From assembly GCA_020024475.1 (NCBI GenBank), contig JAHHTS010000019.1, forward strand, positions 1-35,402: a DNA stretch of 35,402 nt, read 5' to 3'. Position 1 is the first letter of the stretch. Every line of letters starts with the position of its first letter. Below are positions 17,228-25,289 of the stretch, piece by piece. The DNA is from Oscillospiraceae bacterium. Lineage in GTDB: Bacteria; Bacillota; Clostridia; Oscillospirales; Ruminococcaceae. The notes beneath the pieces were generated by a model. It saw only the letters and a program-made list of their open reading frames with translations, was not told the DNA's origin and ran no database searches. The translations under genes were made by a program, and so were the position numbers.

Positions 17228-17811
17228 AAATTCCACCCACTTTCTATTTCGTTGTGAATAGTTACAATAGGTGAATTTTCCTGAGCAAGAATAGAGTTTT
17301 TCATATCATCAAACAGATTCCAATAGTAACCAGCTTTGCCTGCATCGTCATCTAGAAATAGGCGGTTAGCCATAAGATAAGGCATTAGATTAGCCCATTT
17401 ATAAGGCAAATCGCAAGGGGTGCTATTGTCACTTGAAACGGTTATTTTTGAAGGAACACCATAGTAATATATAGTGATAACACCATCAAATTCTTTTGGT
17501 ACAGTAAGTAAACGATTATCTGTAAAAGTTATGTTGTTTAGTCTTTCTCCAGTGTTTTTGTTTATCGCATAGGTTTGCGCCATAGATAGAAAGTCATCGG
17601 TGATGTCAGTAATATCAAACACTTTAGGAAGATTCGACTTGTTACAAACAATGTCAAGCTTTTTGATGATGCCACCAATGGTGGAAGCGATGAGATTTTG
17701 AGCAAAGTTATAAGCGTCGATAAAACTTTGTTTATTTTTGTCGTAGACTTTTATTTTTTCAAAGCCTAAATTGATTGTTTCGTTTTTTATTTCTCCCCAA
17801 GTTTTAGTCAT
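17224..17811 (-). CDS. Head-tail connector (adaptor) candidate
   Basis: 195 aa; ATG with AAAGGAGG about 6 bases upstream. N-terminal half is helical and hydrophilic (WGEIKNETINLGFEKI, then YNFAQNLIAST), middle is beta (ITIYYYGVPSKIT), C-terminal half helical again with LPYKWANLMPYLMANRLFLD. Adaptor proteins that sit below the portal have this helical content and follow the coat gene. The LPxxxAxLxPYxMAxRLFLDDDAGKA pattern is common in predicted adaptor proteins of phages of Firmicutes. Assignment rests on position and fold guess, not an identified family. Confidence 0.6.
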   Translation of the reverse strand: MTKTWGEIKNETINLGFEKIKVYDKNKQSFIDAYNFAQNLIASTIGGIIKKLDIVCNKSNLPKVFDITDITDDFLSMAQTYAINKNTGERLNNITFTDNRLLTVPKEFDGVITIYYYGVPSKITVSSDNSTPCDLPYKWANLMPYLMANRLFLDDDAGKAGYYWNLFDDMKNSILAQENSPIVTIHNEIESGWNF

Positions 17812-17830
17812 TTAGAGCCTCCTTTCAAAG

Positions 17831-17854
17831 AGAACAGGGCAAAAGCCCCGTCTC
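17831..17854 (-). promoter_or_regulatory. Hairpin after the coat gene
   Basis: In the minus-strand RNA, ACGGGGC and GCCCTGT close a four-base TTTT loop, extended by GAGA/TCTC, with no long T tract following. It lies in the 45 bases between connector and coat genes. It is better read as a processing or 3'-end stabiliser or weak attenuator that raises coat RNA than as a full terminator. Confidence 0.45.
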
Positions 17855-17856
17855 AT

Positions 17857-18675
17857 TTACTTGTGAACTTTCATACAAACAATCTGTTCAGGTCTTGCGA
17901 TAACCGCACCGTAAGTGTACAAAGACTTAACGGCATCAGCAAAACTTGAGTCAGGGCGATAAGCATCTGTTTTTTCTATACCATCAGCAAAAGCGATAGC
18001 GTTTTTTGTCATAATAGCGCAGTAGTCGTCAGTGCCATCGTTGTAAATGTTGTTTGACAATTTAACATAAGCACCATTGTACATGCCGATAATACCTTTA
18101 GAAACCATGTCCACATTGTTGGTTAAAGTTTCAGTGAGAGCATTTTTGAAAAGTGAATAGAACCAAGGGCTAATGCAGATATAAGTGCTTCCGTTAGCAG
18201 TGTTCACGCCTTTCTCCCAAAGTTTTTCAAAAGCGGAATCAACGATTTCTTTCGCTTTTGCAGCAGTTGTAACCTGAGTTGTAGGGATAACATTAGTAGC
18301 ACTTTTTAAAAGTGAAGCGATATAAGAGTCGGCAGCGGCAGCAAGACCGTTAGCTCCACCAGCCAAAAGACCTTTCATAATTTCTGTGTCCGCCTGAGCC
18401 TGGTCAACATCATCAACCATCACATTAAAATATTTGTACTGATTGATTTCCAGGCTTGTAGCGTTATCAGAAGGAGTTTCAGCACCTGAAATTTCCGTGC
18501 CAGGAACATAAGTTTTGATTGTAGGGTTAGTAAGTCCGATGATTTTAACAGTCTTGCCACGGCCCACTTCACCCTGATGTTTTGTATTTACCACATCACG
18601 AAAAACCATAAGTTTAGCGAGTTCGTTTTCAATATGTTTAGACCAAATAGTTGCTTTAAAATTTGTGTAAGCCAT
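17857..18675 (-). CDS. Major capsid (coat) protein
   Basis: 272 aa; ATG with AAAGGAG upstream. The sequence has the features of P22-type and similar HK97-fold coat proteins: an N-terminal arm ending near WSKHIENELAKL, a short E-loop-like stretch with GRGKTVKIIG, a YKYFNVMVDDVDQAQ strand-helix near 78-92, and a P-domain/A-domain with STYICISPWFYSLFK, ending GAVIARPEQIVCM. Length is short for the family but within the range. Preceded by a scaffold gene and followed by a connector; the order scaffold-coat-connector is standard. Confidence 0.85.
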   Translation of the reverse strand: MAYTNFKATIWSKHIENELAKLMVFRDVVNTKHQGEVGRGKTVKIIGLTNPTIKTYVPGTEISGAETPSDNATSLEINQYKYFNVMVDDVDQAQADTEIMKGLLAGGANGLAAAADSYIASLLKSATNVIPTTQVTTAAKAKEIVDSAFEKLWEKGVNTANGSTYICISPWFYSLFKNALTETLTNNVDMVSKGIIGMYNGAYVKLSNNIYNDGTDDYCAIMTKNAIAFADGIEKTDAYRPDSSFADAVKSLYTYGAVIARPEQIVCMKVHK

Positions 18676-18694
18676 TATAATTCTCCTTTAAAAT

Positions 18695-19483
18695 TTATTT
18701 CAGCCTAGCTACACTCTTCATAGCTTTTTCAAAAATCTTAGGGTCAGAAAGCTGATTGCTGTCGAGTTTATCCAGCTCTTCGCTGGTGAAAAACTCACTT
18801 TCCACAGTTCCGGAGCCGACCACACTACCGGTTGAATAAGGTTTAGGCTGTTTAGTTTGTTGTTCGATTGTTTTCATGGTAACAAACGCTTCTTTTGCAC
18901 ACATAGGTGCGTTTTCGTTGAAACGCAAAGCAAGGAAAAGCGCAGGCAAATCCTCGATATTTGTAATTTTTGGTTCTATGGACTGAATTTCCTTCAAATC
19001 GCTGTCCATAAGGTTGTGAATTTCTTTGTCTTTGTAAAATTGCAAATCAGCCGACATTTTTTCGATTTTGGTTCTGCCAAGTTCTCCCAGCCGAGCAAAA
19101 ATTTCCGTCACATCATCTTTCTCTGTTGATAGGTCTTGATGAATAGCATTTTCTAACTCTTTTTCAAGGTTAAATTCTTCTGTTTTAGAAAAATCTTCAG
19201 TTATATCTCTTTCTTTTTTTTCATCGATAATTTCGCCACATGGATTTTTGATGTTATAATTATCTTGATTATATGATTTATCTTGAGAAAACTTAATGTT
19301 TAAACTCTCTAATTGTTTTTTATACTTTTCATTTTCTAAACGGAGTTTATCCAGTTGTTGTTTTCTTCGTCTGTCAGCAAAACTGCTATCTACTTCTGTT
19401 TTGATATGTGACTCAGCATCACCCACAGGTTCAGCGAGCTCCCTGTTTTCTACGCTTTCGGTGACAATTTCTTTTTCTTCCAT
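18695..19483 (-). CDS. Capsid scaffold protein
   Basis: 262 aa from the ATG at 19483, chosen because GAAAGG lies 6 bases upstream; codons up to 19537 lack one. The protein is highly charged, almost entirely helical and very rich in Glu, Asp and Lys, with a coiled-coil segment near 45-70 (KLRLENEKYKKQLES), a flexible middle, and a Ser/Glu/Lys-rich end with SEFFTSEELDKLDSN and an amphipathic last helix that could bind coat. This is the classical profile of phage scaffolding proteins, and it sits immediately before the coat gene. Confidence 0.8.
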   Translation of the reverse strand: MEEKEIVTESVENRELAEPVGDAESHIKTEVDSSFADRRRKQQLDKLRLENEKYKKQLESLNIKFSQDKSYNQDNYNIKNPCGEIIDEKKERDITEDFSKTEEFNLEKELENAIHQDLSTEKDDVTEIFARLGELGRTKIEKMSADLQFYKDKEIHNLMDSDLKEIQSIEPKITNIEDLPALFLALRFNENAPMCAKEAFVTMKTIEQQTKQPKPYSTGSVVGSGTVESEFFTSEELDKLDSNQLSDPKIFEKAMKSVARLK

Positions 19484-19539
19484 TTGTTGCCTTTCTGCCA
19501 TTTCTACGCTATTGGCTTGCGATTTATATAAAAGCAAAA

Positions 19540-19746
19540 GCTTTTATAACATTAGTTTTTTGTACAAGGTTAAATTTATATTTTTTCTCTTCCCACCCCA
19601 CACCCACAGATTTTATCCTAAGGATAACTTTATTGTTTCTTAATCTGTACCAACTCTTAAAACCTTGATTTTTCTTTATAAATCTAAATAAAATTCATAC
19701 TAACAAATATTACCACAAGTAAATTATAAAATATCTATACTAATAG
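19540..19746. other. About 207-base gap with a perfect palindrome
   Basis: No reading frame longer than a few codons is open on the minus strand. Contains TTATCCTAAGGATAA (19613-19627), a perfect 7-bp dyad about one centre base, and a pyrimidine-rich run at 19590-19605. This is the only long gap in the structural operon, so it may hold a promoter or RNA-processing site for scaffold and coat genes, but I can name no clear promoter. Confidence 0.4.
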
Positions 19747-19881
19747 TTATTTTAAATTTTCTTCGCTGTAACCATAGTTAGGACAAGTTTTGTTAGGGCA
19801 TTTGTATTTGAATTCTTCTGCATTTTCTTTTTCAATCACCTTGTCCACAATCATTTCAACACCGCAAAGTTTACATTTCAC
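19747..19881 (-). CDS. 44-aa zinc-ribbon protein after the portal gene
   Basis: Starts at a GTG 11 bases inside the end of the portal gene, with AGAGGTGG about 6 bases upstream. Sequence has CKLCGVEM at 3-10 and YKCPNKTCPNYGY at 26-38, giving two CxxC/CxxxxC pairs that would form one zinc ribbon. The rest is acidic-basic linker. Similar tiny ribbon proteins occur in phage structural operons of Firmicutes but with no fixed function. Start, ribosome site and four well-spaced cysteines make it credible. Confidence 0.72.
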   Translation of the reverse strand: MKCKLCGVEMIVDKVIEKENAEEFKYKCPNKTCPNYGYSEENLK

Positions 19882-21415
19882 TATCGTCCACCTCTATTCT
19901 ACTGTTGGTTATTTTTCTAAATGCCTCAACTGGCATAGTGCTGTTTTTATCCAAAACATTTACATATTCTTCAAAAGTTATAAGTCCTTTTTCTAGCATT
20001 TCTTTCAGCTGAGAGTCCCTTATAGCTGACCAAGTGTTGCTAGATGGAGATGCGTCAACCTTTATATCGATGTCAAGAGCTTTCAGAATATTAGTAGGAA
20101 TCACATAGCTATATTTACCGTTTTCATCTGGACTTTCGTTGCATATTAAAAGGCCTTCAGGGTTGTAGGCAATCAGCAGTTCATACCAAATCCAAGCGAT
20201 GTCTTCCACGAACTGTCTAAATGAGGCTACCTGCATATTTACATTCAAAGTTTTGGCGTCCATAATTGATTGAATAGCCACACCAGAGGCTTTTTCTGGG
20301 TTTACATTTTCTAGGTTGTCACCAGAGCCTGATAGGTCACGAGTTAGACTGATAAGGTCTTGCCAGTAACTTTTTGCATATGGGGAAATTGCTCCAGGTT
20401 GCATATAAGCGATAACGTTTGCGATAGGAGCGTCAGCGTTTCCACGCAAAGAAATGCTAGCCCCTGGCTGATTAAGCTTAGCGGATTGATTAGGTGTAAC
20501 GGCATTTTCCCTGTAAACTTTTATAGGATAAGCGGCAGATCGGACAGCTTGTTCTAATCGAAACAGAGACTTATTTATACTTATTTGGTTAGGAATTTTG
20601 TCCCACACATCGCCATCTCCACGAGCAAGTCCTTTGCGAGGTTTCCAAGAGTACTGAGCGATTGGGTATCTAGAAAGTCCTGTAATTTCAGTCTGGGGCT
20701 GAACTATCACAGATTTAGTGCTTCTGGCAATTTGAATGAACCCATTTTCTTTCCAAAGTTTAGCAATGAGCGTGAGTTTTGAATTACTGGCAACTTCGTT
20801 TTCACCGTTTATTTGAGTTTCAGTGTCGGAATCAGGAACAATGTCTGCTATATCGTCCTCATTCACTCCGAAAGCCCTAGCCATATCTTTAACTTCGTTA
20901 ACATTTTTTCGTTGAACAATGAGAATGTAAGGTTGTTTTTGAATATCCGGCTGTTGCTCGTCGGCAAGCATAATATTGGTGGTGTCTAAAAGTTCGCACA
21001 GAATTTTACCGTTTTCACAAGAAGCGTCATCATAGAAGTACAAAAAGCTGTCCCCGGTTATGTAAGCATCTTCTAATACTTTCCAAATCAGAGTGTCCAT
21101 TTTTAGTTGTTCCCACAGTTTTTGGGCGTTGGAATTAAGCACGGAACACACATTCAAAAGGTTTTGGCGGTCTGTGCCGTAATTCATAGAAGTGTAGTTG
21201 ATTGACATGGAATTTTGTCCCACCAAAGCGGTGGAAGATTTCATCATAGGTAATAGAATATTAAGCTGAGGAGGTCTTTCGGAGCCGTATTTAAGACCTT
21301 TCCATTGCAAACCGTTGATGAAGTTGTGACAGGTTTCAGCCCTTGAATAAAGATTCACACTTCCCAAATAGTCACGACCTTTTTGGTAATCAGACCAAAT
21401 TTCAGTGGTATTCAT
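19871..21415 (-). CDS. Portal protein
   Basis: 514 aa; ATG with AGGTG upstream. It begins NTTEIWSDYQKGRDYLGSVN, has a long clip/stem region including NILLPMMKSSTALVGQNS and SFLYFYDDA near 125, a DSGWSAI-like end, and ends EVDDSEM. The RFRDLSGSGDNLENVNPEKASGV-like stretch (here SLTRDLSGSGDNLENV near 362-378 then PEKASGVAIQSI) is the well-known portal signature of short-tailed and related phages that threads DNA. Portal rings also hold the motor; TerL is two genes upstream. No frameshift. Confidence 0.88.
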   Translation of the reverse strand: MNTTEIWSDYQKGRDYLGSVNLYSRAETCHNFINGLQWKGLKYGSERPPQLNILLPMMKSSTALVGQNSMSINYTSMNYGTDRQNLLNVCSVLNSNAQKLWEQLKMDTLIWKVLEDAYITGDSFLYFYDDASCENGKILCELLDTTNIMLADEQQPDIQKQPYILIVQRKNVNEVKDMARAFGVNEDDIADIVPDSDTETQINGENEVASNSKLTLIAKLWKENGFIQIARSTKSVIVQPQTEITGLSRYPIAQYSWKPRKGLARGDGDVWDKIPNQISINKSLFRLEQAVRSAAYPIKVYRENAVTPNQSAKLNQPGASISLRGNADAPIANVIAYMQPGAISPYAKSYWQDLISLTRDLSGSGDNLENVNPEKASGVAIQSIMDAKTLNVNMQVASFRQFVEDIAWIWYELLIAYNPEGLLICNESPDENGKYSYVIPTNILKALDIDIKVDASPSSNTWSAIRDSQLKEMLEKGLITFEEYVNVLDKNSTMPVEAFRKITNSRIEVDDSEM

Positions 21416-21417
21416 TT

Positions 21418-21645
21418 TTATTTCACCTCTTTCTGTGGAATATCAGTGCCAAAGTTTTCAACATTTTCTGTTAAAATTCGTTGAATTCTTTCTTGTTCCG
21501 ACTCAAAGTTTTCTATTTTTGTATTTGAGGCAGGCACAATATCTTTAACTGTAAAAATGTCTTTTGCTAGCTTAAAACCGATGTAAAAGCCGGTTAAAAA
21601 GCTAAAAGGTATGCAAAAGCATAAAAAAATAAATATGGCAGTCAT
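21418..21645 (-). CDS. Small single-TM phage protein
   Basis: 75 aa. One membrane helix (about residues 3-26, FIFLCFCIPFSFLTGFYIGF) and a polar tail ending DIPQKEVK. Starts at ATGA overlapping the TerL stop and ends three bases before the portal start, so it is translation-coupled on both sides. Membrane proteins at this place are uncommon in phage packaging modules; a membrane anchor for the motor or an early lysis/host-takeover peptide are guesses. Not recognised. Confidence 0.65.
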   Translation of the reverse strand: MTAIFIFLCFCIPFSFLTGFYIGFKLAKDIFTVKDIVPASNTKIENFESEQERIQRILTENVENFGTDIPQKEVK

Positions 21646-22928
21646 ATAATAACAATTTCCTCCTTGTCATAATCAGCCTTAGGTATCTCGAAGCTGAAGT
21701 TATATATTTTTCTTTTTGGTTTTGAAAATGGAAGTGGTTCACCGTCGATAAATTCACAGCAAGCGTAACGCAAAGCACTCATAGCATCGTCACCGAAAGG
21801 CACTGGTAAGTCGGTAATATCGCCATTAGAATCTTTACGCCAACGCCATTGAGAAATTTCGCTAATAGTTCCAACACACTCAGGACGGATATGGATTTTT
21901 CTGCCCTTCAACCAATCTATGGAACTGCTCACACTACCTGGATATTTTTTAACACCTAGAGCGTTGAACCCACTTCTCTGCCACATAGTTATCCTATCAG
22001 GTTCAGCCGAATCGCAGTACATCGGAACATTTTTATCCCAATCGCAAAATGAAATTATTTCGTCGGTAGTTTTTTCTCTGTCATAAATTTCTCTGCGGAC
22101 GAAAACCTCTCCGTCTTTGAATGCCACATCTAAAAGTGCATTAGCATGGTTGAAACCGAAGTCTTGACCATACCTTATGTGGTCGAAATAGATGTCGTCG
22201 GTTTTAAAATCCTCAATTATGAAGTTGGAGAAGATAAGTCCATTTGTTTCGCCCCATTCACCAAGACCATAAATTTTGTATCCTTCGGGGTCAGTTTCTT
22301 TTCGCCTTTCCATTCGATTGTAGTAAGCGGAGTCGCAAAATGCGTTATCACGGTAGGTACTTTTGTGGGTTAACACATTTTTATCAGCCCTATCGAAAAA
22401 AACTTTTTTAATCCAATGGCTACTTGAAACAGGGTTGAAGGTGAGTCTTATTTGATAGAAAAGTCCATTTGGTAGAACGCCTCGCAGTCGGTCGTCGATT
22501 ATTTCAAAATCGGCTTGAGTAATCTCGGTGGCTTCCTCTATCCAAACATCGGTGATATTGCCTTTCGAGGCTGTTATAGATTTTAATTTTTCTCTTTGCC
22601 CGTCATCGTTCATACCACCGAAGATAATTTGGTTGCCGTTTATGCAGTCTATTTGTAGCGGTACGGATTTAAAGGTAAATAAATCCTGTACGCCTAGACG
22701 AAACACAGCCTTTTTCAATTCATTGTAGGTGGAATTCACATTTGATTGACTGATTTTTCTTACACAAAGGAGATTTCTGCCCACATCATTTAAAATACGA
22801 GTTATGTAAAACTGCGCAGTGTCAACACTTTTTCCACTACCGGCAGAACCCAGCATAACGATATATCTTTGTTTGGCGCTCCATAAAGGAGCGAATATTT
22901 TATTTCGTTTCAAGTTTACGGTTTGCAT
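21642..22928 (-). CDS. Terminase large subunit
   Basis: 428 aa from the ATG at 22928, which is preceded by AAAGGAGA; an ATG at 22952 has no site. ATPase: Walker A GSAGSGKS at 27-34, Walker B DVWIEEATE at 127-135, then coupling motif LTFNPVSSSHW near 162-172. RNase H-like nuclease: YGQDFGFNHANA with D256 at its start, YCDSAEPDR with D306, and GDDAMSALRYAC with the last acid near 390. It should cut and pump DNA into proheads. Complete sites suggest it is not decayed. Directly upstream is the TerS-like gene. Confidence 0.92.
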   Translation of the reverse strand: MQTVNLKRNKIFAPLWSAKQRYIVMLGSAGSGKSVDTAQFYITRILNDVGRNLLCVRKISQSNVNSTYNELKKAVFRLGVQDLFTFKSVPLQIDCINGNQIIFGGMNDDGQREKLKSITASKGNITDVWIEEATEITQADFEIIDDRLRGVLPNGLFYQIRLTFNPVSSSHWIKKVFFDRADKNVLTHKSTYRDNAFCDSAYYNRMERRKETDPEGYKIYGLGEWGETNGLIFSNFIIEDFKTDDIYFDHIRYGQDFGFNHANALLDVAFKDGEVFVRREIYDREKTTDEIISFCDWDKNVPMYCDSAEPDRITMWQRSGFNALGVKKYPGSVSSSIDWLKGRKIHIRPECVGTISEISQWRWRKDSNGDITDLPVPFGDDAMSALRYACCEFIDGEPLPFSKPKRKIYNFSFEIPKADYDKEEIVII

Positions 22929-22964
22929 ACTTCTCCTTTCAATAATTTTCATTACGCAATATTT

Positions 22965-23549
22965 TTACATATCTTCGATGATAATTTTAAATCCTTTAGA
23001 AGTTGATTTTTTATCGGAGTTTTCACCAGTAATATCACTAATTAGTTCAAAAGCTTTCATATCGCCACCGATAGCTTTTATCACTTGGCTTATGGCGATG
23101 GCTTGGCTGACTTTAATGGAATTTTCAAAAATAGGAAAATCGCAAACTCCCTTATTTAGTTTTTCCAGTTGAGATTTAGTAATTTCGGTATCCAACAGAA
23201 TTTTAAAAATCGACTTAAGGCTTTTTCGTCTTTTTGGTTTAAGATTGGTCGTTGATAATGAATTGAAAACATTCTTTTGAAAATCTAATTTACTGCTAGC
23301 TAGACCAAATTCGCTTTTATCGGAAACTGTGAAATCACAAAAACTATTTTGAGAATCTGAAATTAATTTCTTTTCTAAAATATCAAATTTAGTGTTATTA
23401 TCAGGGCAATATTCAACATTCAAAGAAGAAGTTTCACATTTTTTCTTTTTAGAATCAGATGTTTTTGTGTTTTTGCTATTTTTAGCAGATTTTGTCAAAT
23501 CGGGTATATTTTGGTTACCTACCACATTTTGAGAAATATTATTTTTCAT
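22965..23549 (-). CDS. Terminase small subunit-like protein
   Basis: 194 aa from the ATG at 23549; GAAGGTGG lies about 6 bases upstream and codons further up fall inside the terminator hairpin. The first 100 residues are low-complexity, Ser/Asn/Lys-rich with three Cys. Residues about 110-170 carry the small-terminase-like core: ISQVIKAIGGDMKAFELISD, the helix-turn-helix-like stretch seen in TerS of Firmicutes phages (DNA recognition). Position just before TerL supports this. The long disordered N-terminus is unusual. Confidence 0.7.
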   Translation of the reverse strand: MKNNISQNVVGNQNIPDLTKSAKNSKNTKTSDSKKKKCETSSLNVEYCPDNNTKFDILEKKLISDSQNSFCDFTVSDKSEFGLASSKLDFQKNVFNSLSTTNLKPKRRKSLKSIFKILLDTEITKSQLEKLNKGVCDFPIFENSIKVSQAIAISQVIKAIGGDMKAFELISDITGENSDKKSTSKGFKIIIEDM

Positions 23550-23568
23550 TTTTTCACCACCTTCTATT

Positions 23569-23595
23569 AAAAAGGACAAGCTGATAAGCCTGTCC
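23569..23595 (-). terminator. Terminator between early/regulatory and packaging genes
   Basis: On the minus strand GGACAGGCT and AGCTTGTCC (one wobble) close a four-base loop, followed by five T. It lies between the sigma-like regulator gene and the TerS-like gene, as expected for an early-late boundary. Confidence 0.75.
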
Positions 23596-23664
23596 GTTTA
23601 TTTGATGAATTTTTCCATGTTCCTTACCTCTACGCCTATATGATAGCAAAGTTAAAAATGCAAT

Positions 23665-24015
23665 TTACTGCAAGGTTTTCAAATTTTGCAAACCGCTTGT
23701 ATGTAGGTAGAAAATTTTTCTTTCGCTGAGAGGATAACCTTTATCCGAAAGCCGTTTTTCAACATTTTTCCAGTTGTAGCCACTTATGTATCTAAGTGAA
23801 AGCACAATTTTTTCTTCAGAATTTGAAAGTTGATTTATTGCTTGATAACGCTTATTAAGTTCATATGTGGCAATATCACGCTGAGAAATGGCATCTTTTA
23901 TGTTTTTATCAAACCGAGAATCTTCAAATTTTTTTGCTTGGTTTATAATTTCGTCGTAGTAGATGATAGAATTTTTTAAAATACGGCATTGGTTAAGCCA
24001 TTCTTTTTTATCCAT
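23665..24015 (-). CDS. Sigma-region-4-like phage late regulator (DUF1492/ArpU-like)
   Basis: 116 aa, ATG with AAAGGGA upstream. A helical N-terminal half, then SNSEEKIVLSLRYISGYNWK near 68-87 and a second helix with KGYPLSERKIFYLHTSG, which is a sigma-70 region 4-type helix-turn-helix pattern (LRYIxGxxW) seen in phage proteins of the DUF1492/ArpU group. Those act as late gene activators. Its place, last gene before a terminator and the late genes, fits a role in switching on the structural operon. Confidence 0.75.
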   Translation of the reverse strand: MDKKEWLNQCRILKNSIIYYDEIINQAKKFEDSRFDKNIKDAISQRDIATYELNKRYQAINQLSNSEEKIVLSLRYISGYNWKNVEKRLSDKGYPLSERKIFYLHTSGLQNLKTLQ

Positions 24016-24030
24016 AAAAACACCGTCCCT

Positions 24031-24318
24031 TTAAATAATGCCAAGACTAACGGAAACACCGTAGGAATAATTAGTACCGTTTAGCTGGTTGTATCTATTA
24101 AGTTTTCGCATATATTCACCCACATCGTTTTCTACAGTTCTGTGTGGGTGATAGCTAGCGTATTTTTTAGCTTTCCAAATAGGAACTTCGCTAGGAAGAA
24201 TATCCCATCGGTTAGAGTCTTGAAATTTTCCATTAGTTGCGATTTTACCTTGTTTACATAGGATAGCCACATAGCTGATTTTGTATCCTGTAAGTTCTGA
24301 AAATTGTCTGCAAGTCAT
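24031..24318 (-). CDS. MerR/excisionase-like small HTH protein
   Basis: 95 aa. The N-terminal 30 residues CRQFSELTGYKISYVAILCKQ followed by GKI fit the HTH-17/excisionase winged helix (recognition helix then a positively charged wing). The rest is polar with an aromatic YASYHPHR segment. ATG overlaps the stop of the replication gene (ATGA). Excisionase would be expected beside an integrase, but none is present, so a transcription or replication accessory role is as likely. Confidence 0.62.
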   Translation of the reverse strand: MTCRQFSELTGYKISYVAILCKQGKIATNGKFQDSNRWDILPSEVPIWKAKKYASYHPHRTVENDVGEYMRKLNRYNQLNGTNYSYGVSVSLGII

Positions 24319-25013
24319 AAGTTATCCTCCTTTTTCCACACGGGTATTGAAATATTATTAAAAATTAAATCGTCTTTTTCTGGAATATCTGCTTCAAACC
24401 ATTTTAATATAGCTAGGTAATGGTTTTTGTATTTATAGTCTTTCAGTTCTAAACCTTGAGAGAATTTTTGTATTTTCTCATCATAAGTAGAGCCGAATTT
24501 AGACTTAAGTTTTTCGATTTCCAAATCAGATAGCAAAACATTTTTGTATTCACCGATAAGGTGTTTTTGATTTTTAGCAGGCTCGGCCTGCGCATTATCT
24601 TTACTTAACCTAACCTTACCTAACCTATCCTTACCTAACCTAACCTGGGTATCCAAAAGGTTGTCAGATGGTATACCAAGAACATAGATATTGTTTTCAA
24701 GATGGACTTTTGTTCTTTCATCTATGCAGTCGGTAGGTTTAAAACGGTCGGTTCGCACATAGTTGTGAACCTTCCAATGCACGATAAGAGCTATGCCACT
24801 ATCGAAAACAATGATTAACTCTTTTTTAATCAAAATATCAAAATCATCACTATTAGCACCAATCATACGAGCAATTCTTTTAGGATTTTTCACAAAGCCC
24901 TCATCATCGGCACGCATAGATAGGTGAAAATATAGGTTTTGACTTTGAGTTGGAAGGTCAAGAAAAAGGTCACTATCTATGATAGTTTTTGAGAACATTC
25001 GTCTATCAGCCAA
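24315..25013 (-). CDS. Phage replication initiator (replisome organizer/DnaD-like)
   Basis: 232 aa from a TTG with AAAGGGTG upstream. The N-terminal winged-helix half matches phage replisome organizer proteins: RRMFSKTIIDSDLFLDLPTQ, QNLYFHLSMRADDEGFV and VHNYVRTDRFKPTDCI. The middle, near 125-139, has RLGKD repeated in three versions encoded by 15-bp DNA repeats. The C-terminal 90 residues, with LSDLEIEKLKSKFG and YKNHYLAILKWFE, look like a DnaD-type helicase-loading domain. No phage helicase or primase is present, so host DnaC/DnaG would be recruited. Confidence 0.85.
   Translation of the reverse strand: MADRRMFSKTIIDSDLFLDLPTQSQNLYFHLSMRADDEGFVKNPKRIARMIGANSDDFDILIKKELIIVFDSGIALIVHWKVHNYVRTDRFKPTDCIDERTKVHLENNIYVLGIPSDNLLDTQVRLGKDRLGKVRLSKDNAQAEPAKNQKHLIGEYKNVLLSDLEIEKLKSKFGSTYDEKIQKFSQGLELKDYKYKNHYLAILKWFEADIPEKDDLIFNNISIPVWKKEDNL
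24596..24645 (-). repeat. Three 15-bp iteron-like repeats inside the replication gene
   Basis: On the minus strand, GGTTAGGTAAGGATA (24626-24640), GGTTAGGTAAGGTTA (24611-24625) and GGTTAAGTAAAGATA (24596-24610), led by a partial GGTTA (24641-24645). Two copies differ at one base. They encode R-L-G-K-D-type pentapeptides and may also be the initiator binding sites of a phage origin, as in many phages whose origin lies in the initiator gene. Confidence 0.6.
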
Positions 25014-25074
25014 AAAATCACCCTTTCATTTGACGAAATAAAAATAGATTTTTGATGTATTTTGATTGCCGTTT

Positions 25075-25269
25075 TTATAGAATTCCTGCTTTTTCTTCTT
25101 TGGCGACAGCCCAAAGAAAGTTTTCGTAATCATCTGCGATTAGCGAAGGGCTAAAAGCACTTATGCATTCATCACAGCCCAGTATATCCTCGTCGTTAGC
25201 ATAAAGAGTGGAATCGGCAGTAAGCACAGCACCACAGACGGGACAAAATTCGTAGTCTAAATTTTCCAT
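25075..25269 (-). CDS. Zinc-ribbon phage protein
   Basis: 64 aa; GGAGGTGC then ATG. CPVCGAV at 9-15 and GCDECISAF near 31-39 form a four-cysteine zinc ribbon. The rest is acidic and ends KEEKAGIL. It is the first gene of the leftward operon. Similar small zinc proteins open early operons of Firmicutes prophages, but function is not known. Confidence 0.68.
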   Translation of the reverse strand: MENLDYEFCPVCGAVLTADSTLYANDEDILGCDECISAFSPSLIADDYENFLWAVAKEEKAGIL

Positions 25270-25289
25270 AGCACCTCCATATATAAGTA

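Noticed and set aside
24031..24318. Excisionase as proof of an integrase
   Set aside because: The HTH protein resembles excisionases, but no integrase frame is present on either strand, so the functional label was left open.
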